A DNA stretch of 64,000 nucleotides from Amycolatopsis xylanica (GTDB lineage Bacteria > Actinomycetota > Actinomycetes > Mycobacteriales > Pseudonocardiaceae), in assembly GCF_900107045.1 (NCBI RefSeq), contig NZ_FNON01000015.1, forward strand, positions 62,001 to 126,000. Direction: 5' to 3'. A model generated the notes under the pieces. The model did no database searches. It was not told the DNA's origin and was given only the letters and a program-made list of their open reading frames with translations. Below, piece by piece: positions 16,874 through 25,948 of this stretch. Within the stretch, counting starts at the first letter, position 1, and each line of letters begins with the position of its first letter. The translations under genes were made by a program, and so were the position numbers.

Positions 16874-17767
16874 CTAGCGCTGGGCCTGCAGGGTGGGCAA
16901 GACGTCACTTGCAACTTGCTCCAAGACCAGCTCGCGGCCCTCGTACCAACCGTCCGAGCGCGGCCAGTGGGTGACGATGTCGGTGAAGCCGAGCTCCGCC
17001 GCGCGGCCTGCCGCGTCGGTGAACGCGCCGACGCTCGACAGCGAGTAGAGCGGTGACGCGTCGAGGCTGAGGTACCTGGCGATCTTCGTCTTGTCGCGGC
17101 CTTCGGCCTCGAGCTTCTCGTCGAACTTGGCGGCGAGCTCGGCGATGTCGCGCCACCACTCCTCCGGCGTGTCCGGCTTGATCTTGCCGGTGGTCACCCA
17201 GCCGCTGCCGAACCGGGCGGCCAGCCCCATCGTGCGCGGGCCGTTGGCGGCGATCAGGAACGGCAGCCGCGGGCGCTGCACGCAGCCGGGCAGGTTGCGC
17301 ACGCCGACGCCCTTGTAGTGCTCGCCCTCGAAGTCGAACTTGTCGTTGACCAGCAGGCCGTCGAGCGCGGCGACGAACTCGAAGAACCGGTCGGTCCGCT
17401 CCTTGACCGTGCCGATCGGCTCGCCGAACACCTCGGTGTCGTAGTGGGCTTTGCCACCACCGGCGCCGACGCCGAGGATGAACCGGCCGTCGGAGATGTC
17501 GTCGAGCGTGGTCAGCTCGCGCATGAACGGGATCGGGTGGCGGAAGTTCGGCGTCGCCACGAAGGTGCCGAGCTTGATGCGGGAGGTGACCATGGCGGCG
17601 GCTGTCAACGTTGGCATGGCCGAGAACCAGGGCCCGTCGGCGAGATCTCTCCATGCCAGGTGGTCATAGGTCCAGGCGTGGTCGAAGCCGTATTCCTCGG
17701 CTGCTTTCCACTTGGGCTCGGCGGCCCACCAACGGTCTTCCGGAAGGATCACGATTCCAACGCGCAC
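16874..17767 (-). CDS. LLM-class (F420-dependent-type) oxidoreductase
   Basis: 297-residue luciferase-like TIM-barrel protein. The N-terminal strand MRVGIVILPEDRW, the WTYDHLAWRD segment, FVATPNFRHPIPFMRELTTLDDISDGRFILGVGAG (given in part) and LIAANGPRTMGLAARFGSGW are typical of F420-dependent LLM reductases. GTG 17767 is chosen over 17797 because the family starts at this strand. Divergent from the HAD hydrolase gene, 55 bp apart. Substrate unknown. Cofactor F420 rather than FMN is inferred from similarity to the actinobacterial group. Confidence 0.85.
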   Translation of the reverse strand: MRVGIVILPEDRWWAAEPKWKAAEEYGFDHAWTYDHLAWRDLADGPWFSAMPTLTAAAMVTSRIKLGTFVATPNFRHPIPFMRELTTLDDISDGRFILGVGAGGGKAHYDTEVFGEPIGTVKERTDRFFEFVAALDGLLVNDKFDFEGEHYKGVGVRNLPGCVQRPRLPFLIAANGPRTMGLAARFGSGWVTTGKIKPDTPEEWWRDIAELAAKFDEKLEAEGRDKTKIARYLSLDASPLYSLSSVGAFTDAAGRAAELGFTDIVTHWPRSDGWYEGRELVLEQVASDVLPTLQAQR

Positions 17768-17822
17768 ATTCGTCAAGCTAGCGGCTGGGTACGACACCGC
17801 GCCGGTCGGGGAGAATGACCAA

Positions 17823-18638
17823 GTGGAGAAACCTCAGTTGATCGCGTCCGACGTGGACGGCACCCTGCTCGCGCCGACCGAGACGCTGACCAAGCGCACC
17901 ATCGACGTGATCGCCAGGGTGCTCGACGACGGTGTGCCGTTCGTGCTGGCCACCGGCCGTCCACCCCGCTGGATCCCCCGCGTCGCCGAGGAAGCGGGCC
18001 TGACCGGCTACGCGGTCTGCGCGAACGGCGCGGTCCTCTACGACATCGGCGCCGACCGCATCGTCGCCGTGCACGGCACGCTCGAGCCGATGCTGCTGCA
18101 CGACATCGCGTCCACCCTCGACAAGGCGCTGCCCGGCTGCCGCATCGCCGCCGAGCGCGTCGGGACCAGCGCGTTCGACCCCGACGTCCGCAATTTCGTG
18201 ATCGAGCCCGACTACCACAACCCGTGGGGCGACGGCGAGGGCGCGACCACCCCGCGCGGCGAGATCCTCGGCCTGCCCGCGATCAAGGTGCTGGTCAGCG
18301 CCCGCGGCATGACCTCGGGCGAGATGGCCGAAGCGGTCTCGGCGGTGCTCGACGACGCCGTCGACGTCACCTACTCGACCGACGGCGGCCTGATCGAGCT
18401 GTCCGCGCACGGCGTGACCAAGGCCACCGGCCTCGCCGAGGTCGCCGAGCGCTTCGGCGTCGGCGTCGACCGGGTCATCGCGTTCGGCGACATGCCCAAC
18501 GACATCGAGATGCTCCGCTGGGCAGGCCACGGCGTCGCCATGGCCAACGCCCACCCCTCGGCCATCGCCGCCGCCGACGAGGTCACCGCCCCCAACTCGG
18601 AGGACGGGGTCGCCCAGGTCCTCGAACGCTGGTTCTGA
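17823..18638 (+). CDS. Cof-type HAD-IIB phosphatase
   Basis: 271 residues. HAD motif I is ASDVDGTLL (nucleophile D10), motif II lies in VLATGRPP, motif III is the Lys of IKVLVSARG and motif IV is FGDMPNDIEML; the IIB cap domain lies between motifs II and III. A cytosolic Mg2+-dependent phosphatase of sugar phosphates or phospholipid head groups. GTG 17823 has GGGGAG nine bases upstream and gives the family N-terminus. Position next to an acyltransferase matches Rv3813c-Rv3814c of M. tuberculosis. Ends at the second copy of the inverted-repeat element. Confidence 0.9.
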   Translation: MEKPQLIASDVDGTLLAPTETLTKRTIDVIARVLDDGVPFVLATGRPPRWIPRVAEEAGLTGYAVCANGAVLYDIGADRIVAVHGTLEPMLLHDIASTLDKALPGCRIAAERVGTSAFDPDVRNFVIEPDYHNPWGDGEGATTPRGEILGLPAIKVLVSARGMTSGEMAEAVSAVLDDAVDVTYSTDGGLIELSAHGVTKATGLAEVAERFGVGVDRVIAFGDMPNDIEMLRWAGHGVAMANAHPSAIAAADEVTAPNSEDGVAQVLERWF

Positions 18639-18650
18639 CCTGCGGATCCG

Positions 18651-18750
18651 GGGAAAAAAATCCCAATGTGGCTTTCGTCAGGTTCGAGCTGACGAAAGCC
18701 ACATTGGCGGCATGAAAACTGACCAATGCCACATTGGATTTTTTCCCGGG
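18651..18750. repeat. Intergenic inverted-repeat element, copy 2 (reverse orientation)
   Basis: Inner hairpin arms CCAATGTGGCTTTCGTCAG (18663-18681) and complement (18689-18707); outer A6-TCC...GGA-T6 arms near 18655 and 18746. Read on the - strand it follows copy 1 (8107-8199) part by part, including the non-palindromic CATTGGTCAGTTTTC stretch, so the two are copies of one element in opposite orientation. Lies between convergent stops at 18638 and 18752. Confidence 0.85.
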
Positions 18751-18751
18751 G

Positions 18752-19471
18752 TTAGAGGTCCTTGGCTTCCTCGGGGGTGGGGGCGGTGCCGCCCAGGTGG
18801 GCCGGCAGCCAGAAGCGGTCGGCTTCGGAGGCGGGCTTGTCGGGGTACTCGGCCTGGGCTTTGTCGACCAGGGCGGACATGCGGCGGCGGAGTTCCTTGC
18901 TGAGGACTTCGGCGTCTTCGCCGGGTGCGGCGTGCATGGGCTCGCCGATGAGGATCGAGATGGGGACGTGGCGCTTGGTCAGCGTCTTGGGGTGGCCCTT
19001 GGTCCAGAGGCGCTGAGTGCCCCAGAGCGCCATCGGGATGATCGGGACCTGGGCGGCCGACGCCATCCGGACCGTGCCGGACTTGATGTCCTTCACCGTG
19101 AACGACCGGCTGATCGTCGCCTCCGGGAAGACGCCGACGATCTCGCCGGCCTTGAGCTTTTCGAGTGCCTCGCGATAGGAGGCGAGCCCGGCCTTGCGGT
19201 CGACCGAGATGTGGTGCATGCCGCGCATCAGCGGCCCGGCGATGCGGTTGTCGAAGATCTCCTTCTTGGCCATGAAGCGCACCAGCCGCTTGGCGGGCCG
19301 CGCGCCGAGGCCGCAGAAGATGAAGTCGAGATAGCTGACGTGGTTGCAGGCGATCACCGCGCCGCCGGTGGCCGGGATGTGCTCCGCGCCCTCCACGCGT
19401 ATCCGGTTGTCGAGCACGCGGAACATGGTCTTGGCCGCCAGGATGACGGGCGGGTACACGAACTCAGCCAT
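18752..19471 (-). CDS. PlsC-like 1-acyl-glycerol-3-phosphate acyltransferase
   Basis: 239-residue lysophospholipid acyltransferase. The catalytic block is CNHVSYLD (NHx4D-type), substrate-binding blocks are FPEATIS and VPIIPMALWGTQ. One N-terminal hydrophobic segment would attach it to the inner face of the membrane. It acylates a lysophosphatidic-acid-like acceptor from acyl-CoA or acyl-ACP. Corresponds in position to the Rv3814c-Rv3816c acyltransferases. ATG start at 19471. Its 3' end meets the copy-2 inverted repeat. Confidence 0.88.
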   Translation of the reverse strand: MAEFVYPPVILAAKTMFRVLDNRIRVEGAEHIPATGGAVIACNHVSYLDFIFCGLGARPAKRLVRFMAKKEIFDNRIAGPLMRGMHHISVDRKAGLASYREALEKLKAGEIVGVFPEATISRSFTVKDIKSGTVRMASAAQVPIIPMALWGTQRLWTKGHPKTLTKRHVPISILIGEPMHAAPGEDAEVLSKELRRRMSALVDKAQAEYPDKPASEADRFWLPAHLGGTAPTPEEAKDL

Positions 19472-19524
19472 CCAGCAAGGTTACGGCACCGTAGGTTTCT
19501 GGTAACCGTGCTGAACGCCACTGA

Positions 19525-21234
19525 TCAGGGGCATGGGACGAACTGATACCGGTCATCGGCACTCAGTTGCGCGTTCAACGTCTGGTACTGGTCGCTGCGC
19601 AGATACAGGGTGACCCACTTGCCCGTGTCCAGCCGCTTGTACGTCGCCACCCCGTACTGCGGCGCGTAGGACGGGTCGATCGCGCAGTGCTGCGAGGCGG
19701 TGTACGCCTCGGCGGTCGCGAGCGCGAGCGCCGGCCGCCTGTTCACCACGTACTCGAAGTCCGTCGGGAGGTAGTTCGAGGCCTCCGTGCGCGTGCCCTG
19801 GCGCGCGATGTGGTCGTCCGTCACGCCCAGCACGTCGATGACCAGTATCGACATGCCGACGTGGTACGCGACCGCGCCGCTGGAGTACACCGCGATCACC
19901 GTGCCGGACGCGAGCCGGTCGCGCAGCCAGTCGCCGACCTGCTCGCGTTCGGCGGTCTGGGTGCGCCAGTCGTGCATCCCGGGGAGCATGTGCGGGCTCA
20001 ACGCCGACGCGACCACCGCGGCGCCCGCCAGGACCAGAGCGACGGCCGGGACGGCCCGCACCGGGCGGGTGGCCGTCACGACGCCGAACGCGGCGCACGC
20101 GGCGACCGCCAGTAGCGGCGGCATCGGCGCGAACAGCCGCCAGGCAGGCGAGGTGTCCGCACCCGAGGTGAGCAGCACGATCACGAGCTGCGTGGCGATC
20201 AGCGCCAGCACGAACCAGACCAGCGAACGGCCACGCGCCTCGTGCGGGCCCGCCGCGCGATTGCGCAGCAACATCCCGAGAGTGGCGACGCCGAGCAGCA
20301 GGAAACCCAGGTGCGCCAAGCTGAAGCCGGACAGATAGCGGAAGCCGGTTTCGAGCCGCCAGCCGAGCGGGCCGCCGATCTTGGCGACCACGACGTTCGG
20401 CAGCAGGTGCCCGTAGAAAGTCTCCCGCCACGCCGCGCGCGGCACCGCGAACACCAGCGCGCCGAGCAGATACCCGGCGGGCGCCCACCAGCTGGTGCGT
20501 TTGCGTATCGCCGAGTACAGCAGCCACAGCCCGGCGACGAAGACGACGAAAACGCCTTCCGGCCTGGTCATCGTGGCGAACGTGGCCAGCACGCCCGCGA
20601 CCACCGGGCGATGCGCGGCCAGCGCGTAGACCACCGCCACCAGGATGAATACGTACAACGACGTCTCGAGCCCGGAGCCGCCATACGCGGCGAGCCCGCC
20701 GGCCGCGGCCGTGAGCACCGCGGCGAGCACCCCGAGCGCCTTCGCGCTGCCGTCGTCGGCCTGACGCGCGTCGCCGACGATCCGGCTGACCACGAAGTAC
20801 GTCAGCAGCACCGAGCCCAGCGCCGCGATGATGCCGAAGACCACGGCCGTGACAACGATGTCCCAGCCGAACAGCACCTTCGGCATGCTCACCAGCACGA
20901 GCCACAGGAACGCGGGATAACCCTCGACGTGGTCGCCTGGGTTGAACACCGGGCCGTAGCCCTCGGCGATGTTGCGGGCGTAGCGGAAGGTGATGAACGC
21001 GTCGTCGGCGACCGTCGAGTAGAGCAGCTGGTGCAGCAGCGAAAACCCGAGCGTCAGCAGCAAAGCCCAGACACGCCAGGTCTTGTCGGCCCTGATCCGG
21101 GTCCACGCGGCGAGGACGAACACGGCGAGCAGAGCCCACCCGCCGATCATCACGAAGACCAACAGATCCTCACCCTCCGGACAAGTGATGCCGAGTTGTG
21201 AAGAGTATCGAGCAAGTGCTGTGCGTGTTTCCAT
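19525..21234 (-). CDS. GT-C family membrane glycosyltransferase
   Basis: 569 residues, ~11 membrane helices, with the catalytic-type loop motif DDAFITFRYARNIAEGYG followed by PGDHVEGYPAFLW. A C-terminal extracytoplasmic domain of ~150 residues follows. It resembles AftB-type arabinofuranosyl- and other decaprenyl-phosphate-sugar-dependent transferases. The ATG at 21234 has no ribosome-binding site; a start near 21165, after GGAGGGTGAGG, is possible. Last gene of the minus-strand run that begins with the LpxA-like gene (56-bp gap upstream), so it may glycosylate that pathway's product outside the membrane. Alternatively it is the arabinogalactan AftB. Confidence 0.75.
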   Translation of the reverse strand: METRTALARYSSQLGITCPEGEDLLVFVMIGGWALLAVFVLAAWTRIRADKTWRVWALLLTLGFSLLHQLLYSTVADDAFITFRYARNIAEGYGPVFNPGDHVEGYPAFLWLVLVSMPKVLFGWDIVVTAVVFGIIAALGSVLLTYFVVSRIVGDARQADDGSAKALGVLAAVLTAAAGGLAAYGGSGLETSLYVFILVAVVYALAAHRPVVAGVLATFATMTRPEGVFVVFVAGLWLLYSAIRKRTSWWAPAGYLLGALVFAVPRAAWRETFYGHLLPNVVVAKIGGPLGWRLETGFRYLSGFSLAHLGFLLLGVATLGMLLRNRAAGPHEARGRSLVWFVLALIATQLVIVLLTSGADTSPAWRLFAPMPPLLAVAACAAFGVVTATRPVRAVPAVALVLAGAAVVASALSPHMLPGMHDWRTQTAEREQVGDWLRDRLASGTVIAVYSSGAVAYHVGMSILVIDVLGVTDDHIARQGTRTEASNYLPTDFEYVVNRRPALALATAEAYTASQHCAIDPSYAPQYGVATYKRLDTGKWVTLYLRSDQYQTLNAQLSADDRYQFVPCP

Positions 21235-21289
21235 TCGGGGAATGGATCACTGGATCTAGGCCATCTGAGTGATCAATCGCCGAGGCGGG

Positions 21290-22255
21290 TTAAGCCGTCC
21301 GTAAGCGCGCCGCGATCGCCGCTCCGCCTGCCGTGAGCAGGTCGGCGACGGTGAACATCACCCGCGAGGCCACGGCGAACGCCGTCGCCTGGCCGACGGA
21401 CAGCCCGCTGGCGGTCAGCACGGCGACCATCACCACCTCGCGCACGCCTGCGCCGCTGGGCAGGATGAACGCGAAGGTGCCCGAGGTCATCGCGATCGCC
21501 ATCGCGCCCACGCACATCACCAGTCCGGTGAAGCCCGGCGCGCCGACCGAGTTGGCCAGCAGCCACAGGTGCACACCCTGGAAGGCGTACGCGAGCACCG
21601 AGAATCCGAAGACCTTGCCGATCGTCTGGTAGCTGAGCTGGTGATCGAGCGGCGGGCGCCGCAGGATCTTGAGCACCAGCGAGGTGCCCCAGGTCAGCAC
21701 CTTGGGGTGCAGCGCGGCGAGCCCGGCGGGCAGCAGGATGAACAGCCACAGCGCGTTGGGGCTGTTGCTGAACACCGCGGGCATGGCGAGGATCGAGAGC
21801 ACCAGCGCGGCGACGATGCCGACGCCGAACTGGATCAGCGAGCCGGTGAAGATGCGCGCCCTGGCCAGGCCCGCCTTGCGGCCGAGCTCCATCTGCAGCA
21901 GGTACGCCCACACCGAGCCCGGCACGTACTTGCCGAGCTGGCCGACCAGGAAGATCTGCGCGCCGCGGCGGTAGCCGATCGGCTTGCCGAGGTCGTCGAC
22001 CATGATCTGCCAGGCGTACGTCGCCGCCGCCATGCTGGCGATCAGCGCGAACAGGCTGAGCGCCGACGACTGCCAGGCGATGTCCTTCAGCGTGCGCCAG
22101 AACTCGTCCCAGTTCGAGGCGAGCGACTTGGCCGCGAAGGCGACCACGGCGACGATGGCGAGCCATCTGACGACGTCGATGATCTTCGCCTTGGTGGTTT
22201 TCGGCGCCTTGACGGCGACCGGGGCATCCCACTCCGGCGTTTCGAGCGTCGTCAT
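21290..22255 (-). CDS. Flippase-like (LPG-synthase TM domain) membrane protein
   Basis: 321 residues with ~8 membrane helices. The hallmark GKYVPGSVWAYLLQMELGRKAG (in part) and FAFILPSGAGVREVV mark the lysylphosphatidylglycerol-synthase TM/YbhN superfamily. These domains act as lipid or glycolipid flippases. Nine bases downstream of luxC and 56 bases upstream of the GT-C gene, so it is a good candidate to move the lipid-linked product of this cluster across the membrane before the GT-C step. Role inferred from context; the soluble aminoacyl-transfer domain of MprF is absent. Confidence 0.8.
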   Translation of the reverse strand: MTTLETPEWDAPVAVKAPKTTKAKIIDVVRWLAIVAVVAFAAKSLASNWDEFWRTLKDIAWQSSALSLFALIASMAAATYAWQIMVDDLGKPIGYRRGAQIFLVGQLGKYVPGSVWAYLLQMELGRKAGLARARIFTGSLIQFGVGIVAALVLSILAMPAVFSNSPNALWLFILLPAGLAALHPKVLTWGTSLVLKILRRPPLDHQLSYQTIGKVFGFSVLAYAFQGVHLWLLANSVGAPGFTGLVMCVGAMAIAMTSGTFAFILPSGAGVREVVMVAVLTASGLSVGQATAFAVASRVMFTVADLLTAGGAAIAARLRTA

Positions 22256-22263
22256 TCGTCTCC

Positions 22264-23505
22264 TTACGCCTGGACGGTCACTAGGCGGCTGAATTCAGCC
22301 AGCAGATCGTAACCGTCCCAAATCGCGGAGAACGTCAGGGCCGATCCGAACGGCACTATTCGGTCCACGCCGCGACCGGCGAGCGCGGACGCGAATTCGA
22401 CCAATTCGGACTGACTGAAGCCGAATTGACCGACGGTTTGATCTTTGCGGACGACAATGGGCACCAGGTCAGCGAGCGTTTTTACGCTCGCATGGCCGAA
22501 CGTGCCCGCGCCGAGCCATTCACGCGGGAGCGCGGCGGCTTCGGTGAGTTCGAGTGTCGCGAGGTCGTTGCCGTCGAACGAGATCTTGGTGACCACGCCG
22601 TCGACGGCCGCGCCGTAGGCCGAGACCCGCTTCTGGACGGCCATCGCGGGCTCGGTGACGTGCTGTTTCGTCGCGAGCACGCCCGCCAGCAGGTGCCGGA
22701 ACTCCTCGCCGGCCCGGTCGGCGGCGTCGGCGTCGCCGACCCAGAAGATCGCGCGCGGCGACGAGCAGGCGGCCTGGTCGAACCAGTACGAGTCGTTGTA
22801 GAAGCCCTCGGCCGCGGCCATGCGCTCCGCCTCGGAGGCGTTCTGCCAGCCCTGGACCGACGCGATCGCGAACGACGACCGGTCCGGGAAGGTCAGGTCA
22901 CGGGCGTGCGCGGCCAGCGGGTACTTGCGCAGCGCGTTGACCGAGGCGTCGCCGCCCCAGATGACGCGCAGGTCAGCGGCCTTGGACAGGGCGCCGCTGA
23001 TCGCGTCGCTGCGGTCGTAGGTGACCATGCGCTGGGTCGCGGTGATCGCCTTCGCGGTCGCCGGGTCCACATCGGACAGCGCGGCGTTCAGCGCCTCGAG
23101 CACGGTCTCGGCCGCGCCGGCGGAACGCGACGAAACACGCACGACGTTGTGGTTACCGGCCAGCGCCGACAGCGCCCACGAGTAGACGAAGATCGTGTCG
23201 ACGTTGGCGGGCGGCACGTGGAACACCAGCCCGCGCGGGAACCGGTACGAGCCGTCGTCTATGTCCAACTTGGACAGTGCCTTGGCGATTTCTCCCTTAC
23301 GCAGGAAGAAACCCAGCGAGGCCAGCTCAGGGAACCGGCGAGCGGTCGCGGGCGCGAGCAGCTTGCGAGCGAACTTCGTCAGGAACTCGACGACACGCGG
23401 GTCGCCGACCTTGAGACGGCCGCCTTCCGGCTCGGCACGCAGCTCGTCGACCAGCGCGTCGACGTCGACGGCGGGGCCTTCGGGGAAACGTTGCGTCAGG
23501 CTCAT
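22264..23505 (-). CDS. luxC: LuxC-like acyl-CoA/acyl-protein reductase
   Basis: 413-residue aldehyde-dehydrogenase-fold enzyme of the LuxC family, which reduces an acyl thioester (from acyl-LuxE or acyl-CoA) to the aldehyde with NADPH. The catalytic cysteine is in FDQAACSSPRAIFW; upstream VFHVPPANVDTIFVYSW and the RVSSRSA loop contact the nucleotide. Overlaps the luxE-like gene by four bases, as expected for partners. No luxA, luxB or luxD is nearby, so light production is not implied. The aldehyde (or an acyl group passed on) would feed the envelope cluster. Confidence 0.88.
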   Translation of the reverse strand: MSLTQRFPEGPAVDVDALVDELRAEPEGGRLKVGDPRVVEFLTKFARKLLAPATARRFPELASLGFFLRKGEIAKALSKLDIDDGSYRFPRGLVFHVPPANVDTIFVYSWALSALAGNHNVVRVSSRSAGAAETVLEALNAALSDVDPATAKAITATQRMVTYDRSDAISGALSKAADLRVIWGGDASVNALRKYPLAAHARDLTFPDRSSFAIASVQGWQNASEAERMAAAEGFYNDSYWFDQAACSSPRAIFWVGDADAADRAGEEFRHLLAGVLATKQHVTEPAMAVQKRVSAYGAAVDGVVTKISFDGNDLATLELTEAAALPREWLGAGTFGHASVKTLADLVPIVVRKDQTVGQFGFSQSELVEFASALAGRGVDRIVPFGSALTFSAIWDGYDLLAEFSRLVTVQA

Positions 23506-24554
23506 GCCGCGGCTCCGGAGAAGGTGTCGGAGCAGCCACGGGCCTCGGCCTTGGGCAGGCGGCCCAGCACCGAGAAGTGCTTGCCCGGCCAGTCTCCGTC
23601 ATCGATTCCGTTGTACACGCCCAAATCCTCGGTCAGGAGCACGTGGCCGGGGTACGAGTGCGGCAGCGTGCTGACGACCTCGATCACGCCGGGCTCGCCG
23701 ACGGGCTGCTCTTCCCAGGTGTCCGGGTTGCGGATCACGACATCCGCGAAATCGGGGCAGTACAAGGAATTGCCGGACGGGCCTTCCAGGAACACGGTGC
23801 CGATCTGCTCGATCATCCCGTAGTAATTGTGAATCTGGTGCAGTCCGGTGTCTTCCTTGAAACGACGGCGGAATTCGGTGTTGTCGACCGCGCGGTCGAT
23901 CAGCTTCTTCCAGCCGCCGGAGTGAATCAGGATCCCATTCGAAAGATCGAGCTTGTGCTCACGCGCGACCTCGTACAGGTACTGCCAGACCATGAACGTG
24001 AAGCCGAAGATCAAGAACGGCTTGTCGCCATAGGTGGCAAGGAATTGCTTGACCGCTTCGACGTCCGGCTGGTCGTTCTCGTCGAGTACGTAGACGTGCT
24101 TGCGGCCGAAGTTCGCCATGCCCAGCACGCCGGCGCCGCGCGCGGAGAACGAGCGGCGGTTCTTGATGATGCCGATCGTGTCGACCATCAGCATCGGCAG
24201 GCGCTCGTTGCCGAGCACCTCCTGCAGCGTCGCGCCGAGCTGCTTGGTCTGCGCGCCCGCCGCGGCCTTGTCCAGGTAGATCCGCGACGCGCCGGCCCCG
24301 GTGGTGCCGGACGAGGTCAGCGTCTTGAAGACCTCGGAGTCCGGCACGCTCTTGAGGTCGTGCGTCTTGAACATCCGCACCGGCAGCCACGGCAGGTCGG
24401 CGATGGACTCGAACTTCGCGTCCCGCTCGACGCCGAGCGAGGCCAGGATCCGGTCGTAGCCGACGGAATTCTCGCGGTGGTGCGCGGTGAGGTCCGCGAG
24501 CTGCGGCAGCAGCTGCGCCTCGCGTTCCGCCTGAGAAAGGCTGAACATGCTCAT
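23502..24554 (-). CDS. luxE: LuxE-like acyl-protein synthetase
   Basis: 350-residue member of the LuxE family. It activates a fatty acid with ATP as acyl-AMP and transfers it to its own C-terminal cysteine before handing it to LuxC. The adenylate motif is TSSGTTGAGASRIYLD; other landmarks are FGFTFMVWQYLYE, HSGGWKKL and YYGMIEQIG. A cysteine near the C-terminus (RGCSDTFSG, Cys341) fits the acyl-accepting residue of LuxE. ATG start is likely the internal MFSLSQAE or the one at 24554. Overlaps both neighbours by four bases. Confidence 0.87.
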   Translation of the reverse strand: MSMFSLSQAEREAQLLPQLADLTAHHRENSVGYDRILASLGVERDAKFESIADLPWLPVRMFKTHDLKSVPDSEVFKTLTSSGTTGAGASRIYLDKAAAGAQTKQLGATLQEVLGNERLPMLMVDTIGIIKNRRSFSARGAGVLGMANFGRKHVYVLDENDQPDVEAVKQFLATYGDKPFLIFGFTFMVWQYLYEVAREHKLDLSNGILIHSGGWKKLIDRAVDNTEFRRRFKEDTGLHQIHNYYGMIEQIGTVFLEGPSGNSLYCPDFADVVIRNPDTWEEQPVGEPGVIEVVSTLPHSYPGHVLLTEDLGVYNGIDDGDWPGKHFSVLGRLPKAEARGCSDTFSGAAA

Positions 24555-25948
24555 ACTCGGGCCTCCAGCGACCGGTAGTCGATCTTGCCGCTGGCGAGCA
24601 GCGGCACGGTGTCGATGGGCCTGACGTCGAACCCGCTGGTGTGCAGGTGCAGCCGCTCGGACAGCGCTTTGGCGGCGTCCTTGCAGATCGCCTTGTCCGC
24701 ACCTTCGGCGAACAACACGACCTTGTCGCCGGCGGGCACGGCCGCGACGACGTCGATCCCTACCGCTGCTGAACGCACGGCGCCCTCGAGATCATCCAGG
24801 CTGACCCGGTTGCCGAAGACCTTGCCGATCCGCTTGAGCCGCCCGGTGATGAACAGGAAGCCTTCTTCGTCGAGGTAGCCGAGGTCGCCGGTGGCGAGCA
24901 CACCGCCCATCTGGTCGGCGGCGGCCAGCTCGGACTCGCTCTCCGCGTAGCCCATCATCACGTTGGGACCGCGGTAGACGACCTCGCCGGAGATCTTCGG
25001 GTGCGTGGTCTCGGAACCGTCGTCGCGCCGGATGGCGAACTTGCCGCCGGGCAGCGCCGGACCGGCGGAGCCCAGCTTTTCGGCGAGCCGGTCGGCCGGC
25101 ACGGTGGTCATCCGCGGCGCGGCCTCGGTCTGGCCGTACATCACGAACATCTGCCCGCCCGCGGCGCGGATCTTGTCGTTGAACTCGGTGACCAGCTCGG
25201 TGCGGAGCTTGCCGCCCGCCTGGGTCAGCGTGCGCAGGCTCGGGTACTTCTCGGGGTCGAACTTGAGCCGCCGCAACATCTCGTAGTGATACGGGACACC
25301 CGCGAGCGAGGTCGCCTTGTGCTCGACGACCGCGTCCCAGAAACCGCGGCCGAGCACCCCGGACGGCTCGATCACCACGGTCGCGCCCTGGATCAGGTGC
25401 GAGTTCAGCACCGAAAGCCCGTAGCTGTAGTGCAGCGGGAGGCTGGTCGGCGCGACCTCGTCGGCGTCGATGCCGAGCACCTCGGCGATGGCGGTGGCGT
25501 TGGACAGCACCGCGTCGCGGGAAAGCTTGACGAGCTTGGGATTCCCGGTCGAGCCGCTGGTCGGCAGCAGCACCGCGAGGTCGGGATGCGGGTGGATGCC
25601 GATCTTCGCGTCGCGGACCCAGTGCCCGTCACGCGCGGTGTACCCGGCGGGCGGTTCGGCGTCCGGCGCGGCGAGCACCGCGGCCGGGTTGAACCGCGCG
25701 ATCAGTCCGATGAGGACGTCGGCGTCGAGCGCCGGGTCGATCAGCGCGATCGCGCGGCCGGACTCGAACGCGCCGAGGTACCGCAGCACGCTGTCGAGGT
25801 CGACGGCCGTGCGCGCGAACAGCACGCCGCTCGGCAGCTCGCCGAGCGCGGTGGCCTGCGCGGTGATCGCGGTGACGAGCTCGTCACCGGTCAGCGTCCG
25901 TCCACTGGAGACATCGATGAGCCGTGCGCCCGCACCGACCAAACTCAC
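24551..25948 (-). CDS. AMP-binding acyl/aryl ligase (class I adenylate-forming)
   Basis: 465 residues, somewhat short for the family. The P-loop-like A3 motif is LLPTSGSTGNPKLVKLS, A5 is YGQTEAAPR, A7 TGDLGYLDEEGFLFITGR, and the catalytic C-terminal lysine is in LASGKIDYRSLE. It should activate a carboxylic acid and load it on the ACP encoded two genes upstream. No C-terminal carrier domain is fused. Overlaps fabG-like and luxE-like genes by four bases each. Substrate unknown; fatty acid is the simplest reading. Confidence 0.87.
   Translation of the reverse strand: MSLVGAGARLIDVSSGRTLTGDELVTAITAQATALGELPSGVLFARTAVDLDSVLRYLGAFESGRAIALIDPALDADVLIGLIARFNPAAVLAAPDAEPPAGYTARDGHWVRDAKIGIHPHPDLAVLLPTSGSTGNPKLVKLSRDAVLSNATAIAEVLGIDADEVAPTSLPLHYSYGLSVLNSHLIQGATVVIEPSGVLGRGFWDAVVEHKATSLAGVPYHYEMLRRLKFDPEKYPSLRTLTQAGGKLRTELVTEFNDKIRAAGGQMFVMYGQTEAAPRMTTVPADRLAEKLGSAGPALPGGKFAIRRDDGSETTHPKISGEVVYRGPNVMMGYAESESELAAADQMGGVLATGDLGYLDEEGFLFITGRLKRIGKVFGNRVSLDDLEGAVRSAAVGIDVVAAVPAGDKVVLFAEGADKAICKDAAKALSERLHLHTSGFDVRPIDTVPLLASGKIDYRSLEARV

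Noticed and set aside
18681..18690. GGTTCGAGCT resembling a tRNA T-loop
   Set aside because: It is the loop of the inverted-repeat element; no acceptor, D or anticodon arms fit around it.
22264..24554. Bioluminescence operon
   Set aside because: LuxC and LuxE are present but no luciferase or LuxD; the neighbours point to lipid or glycan synthesis.
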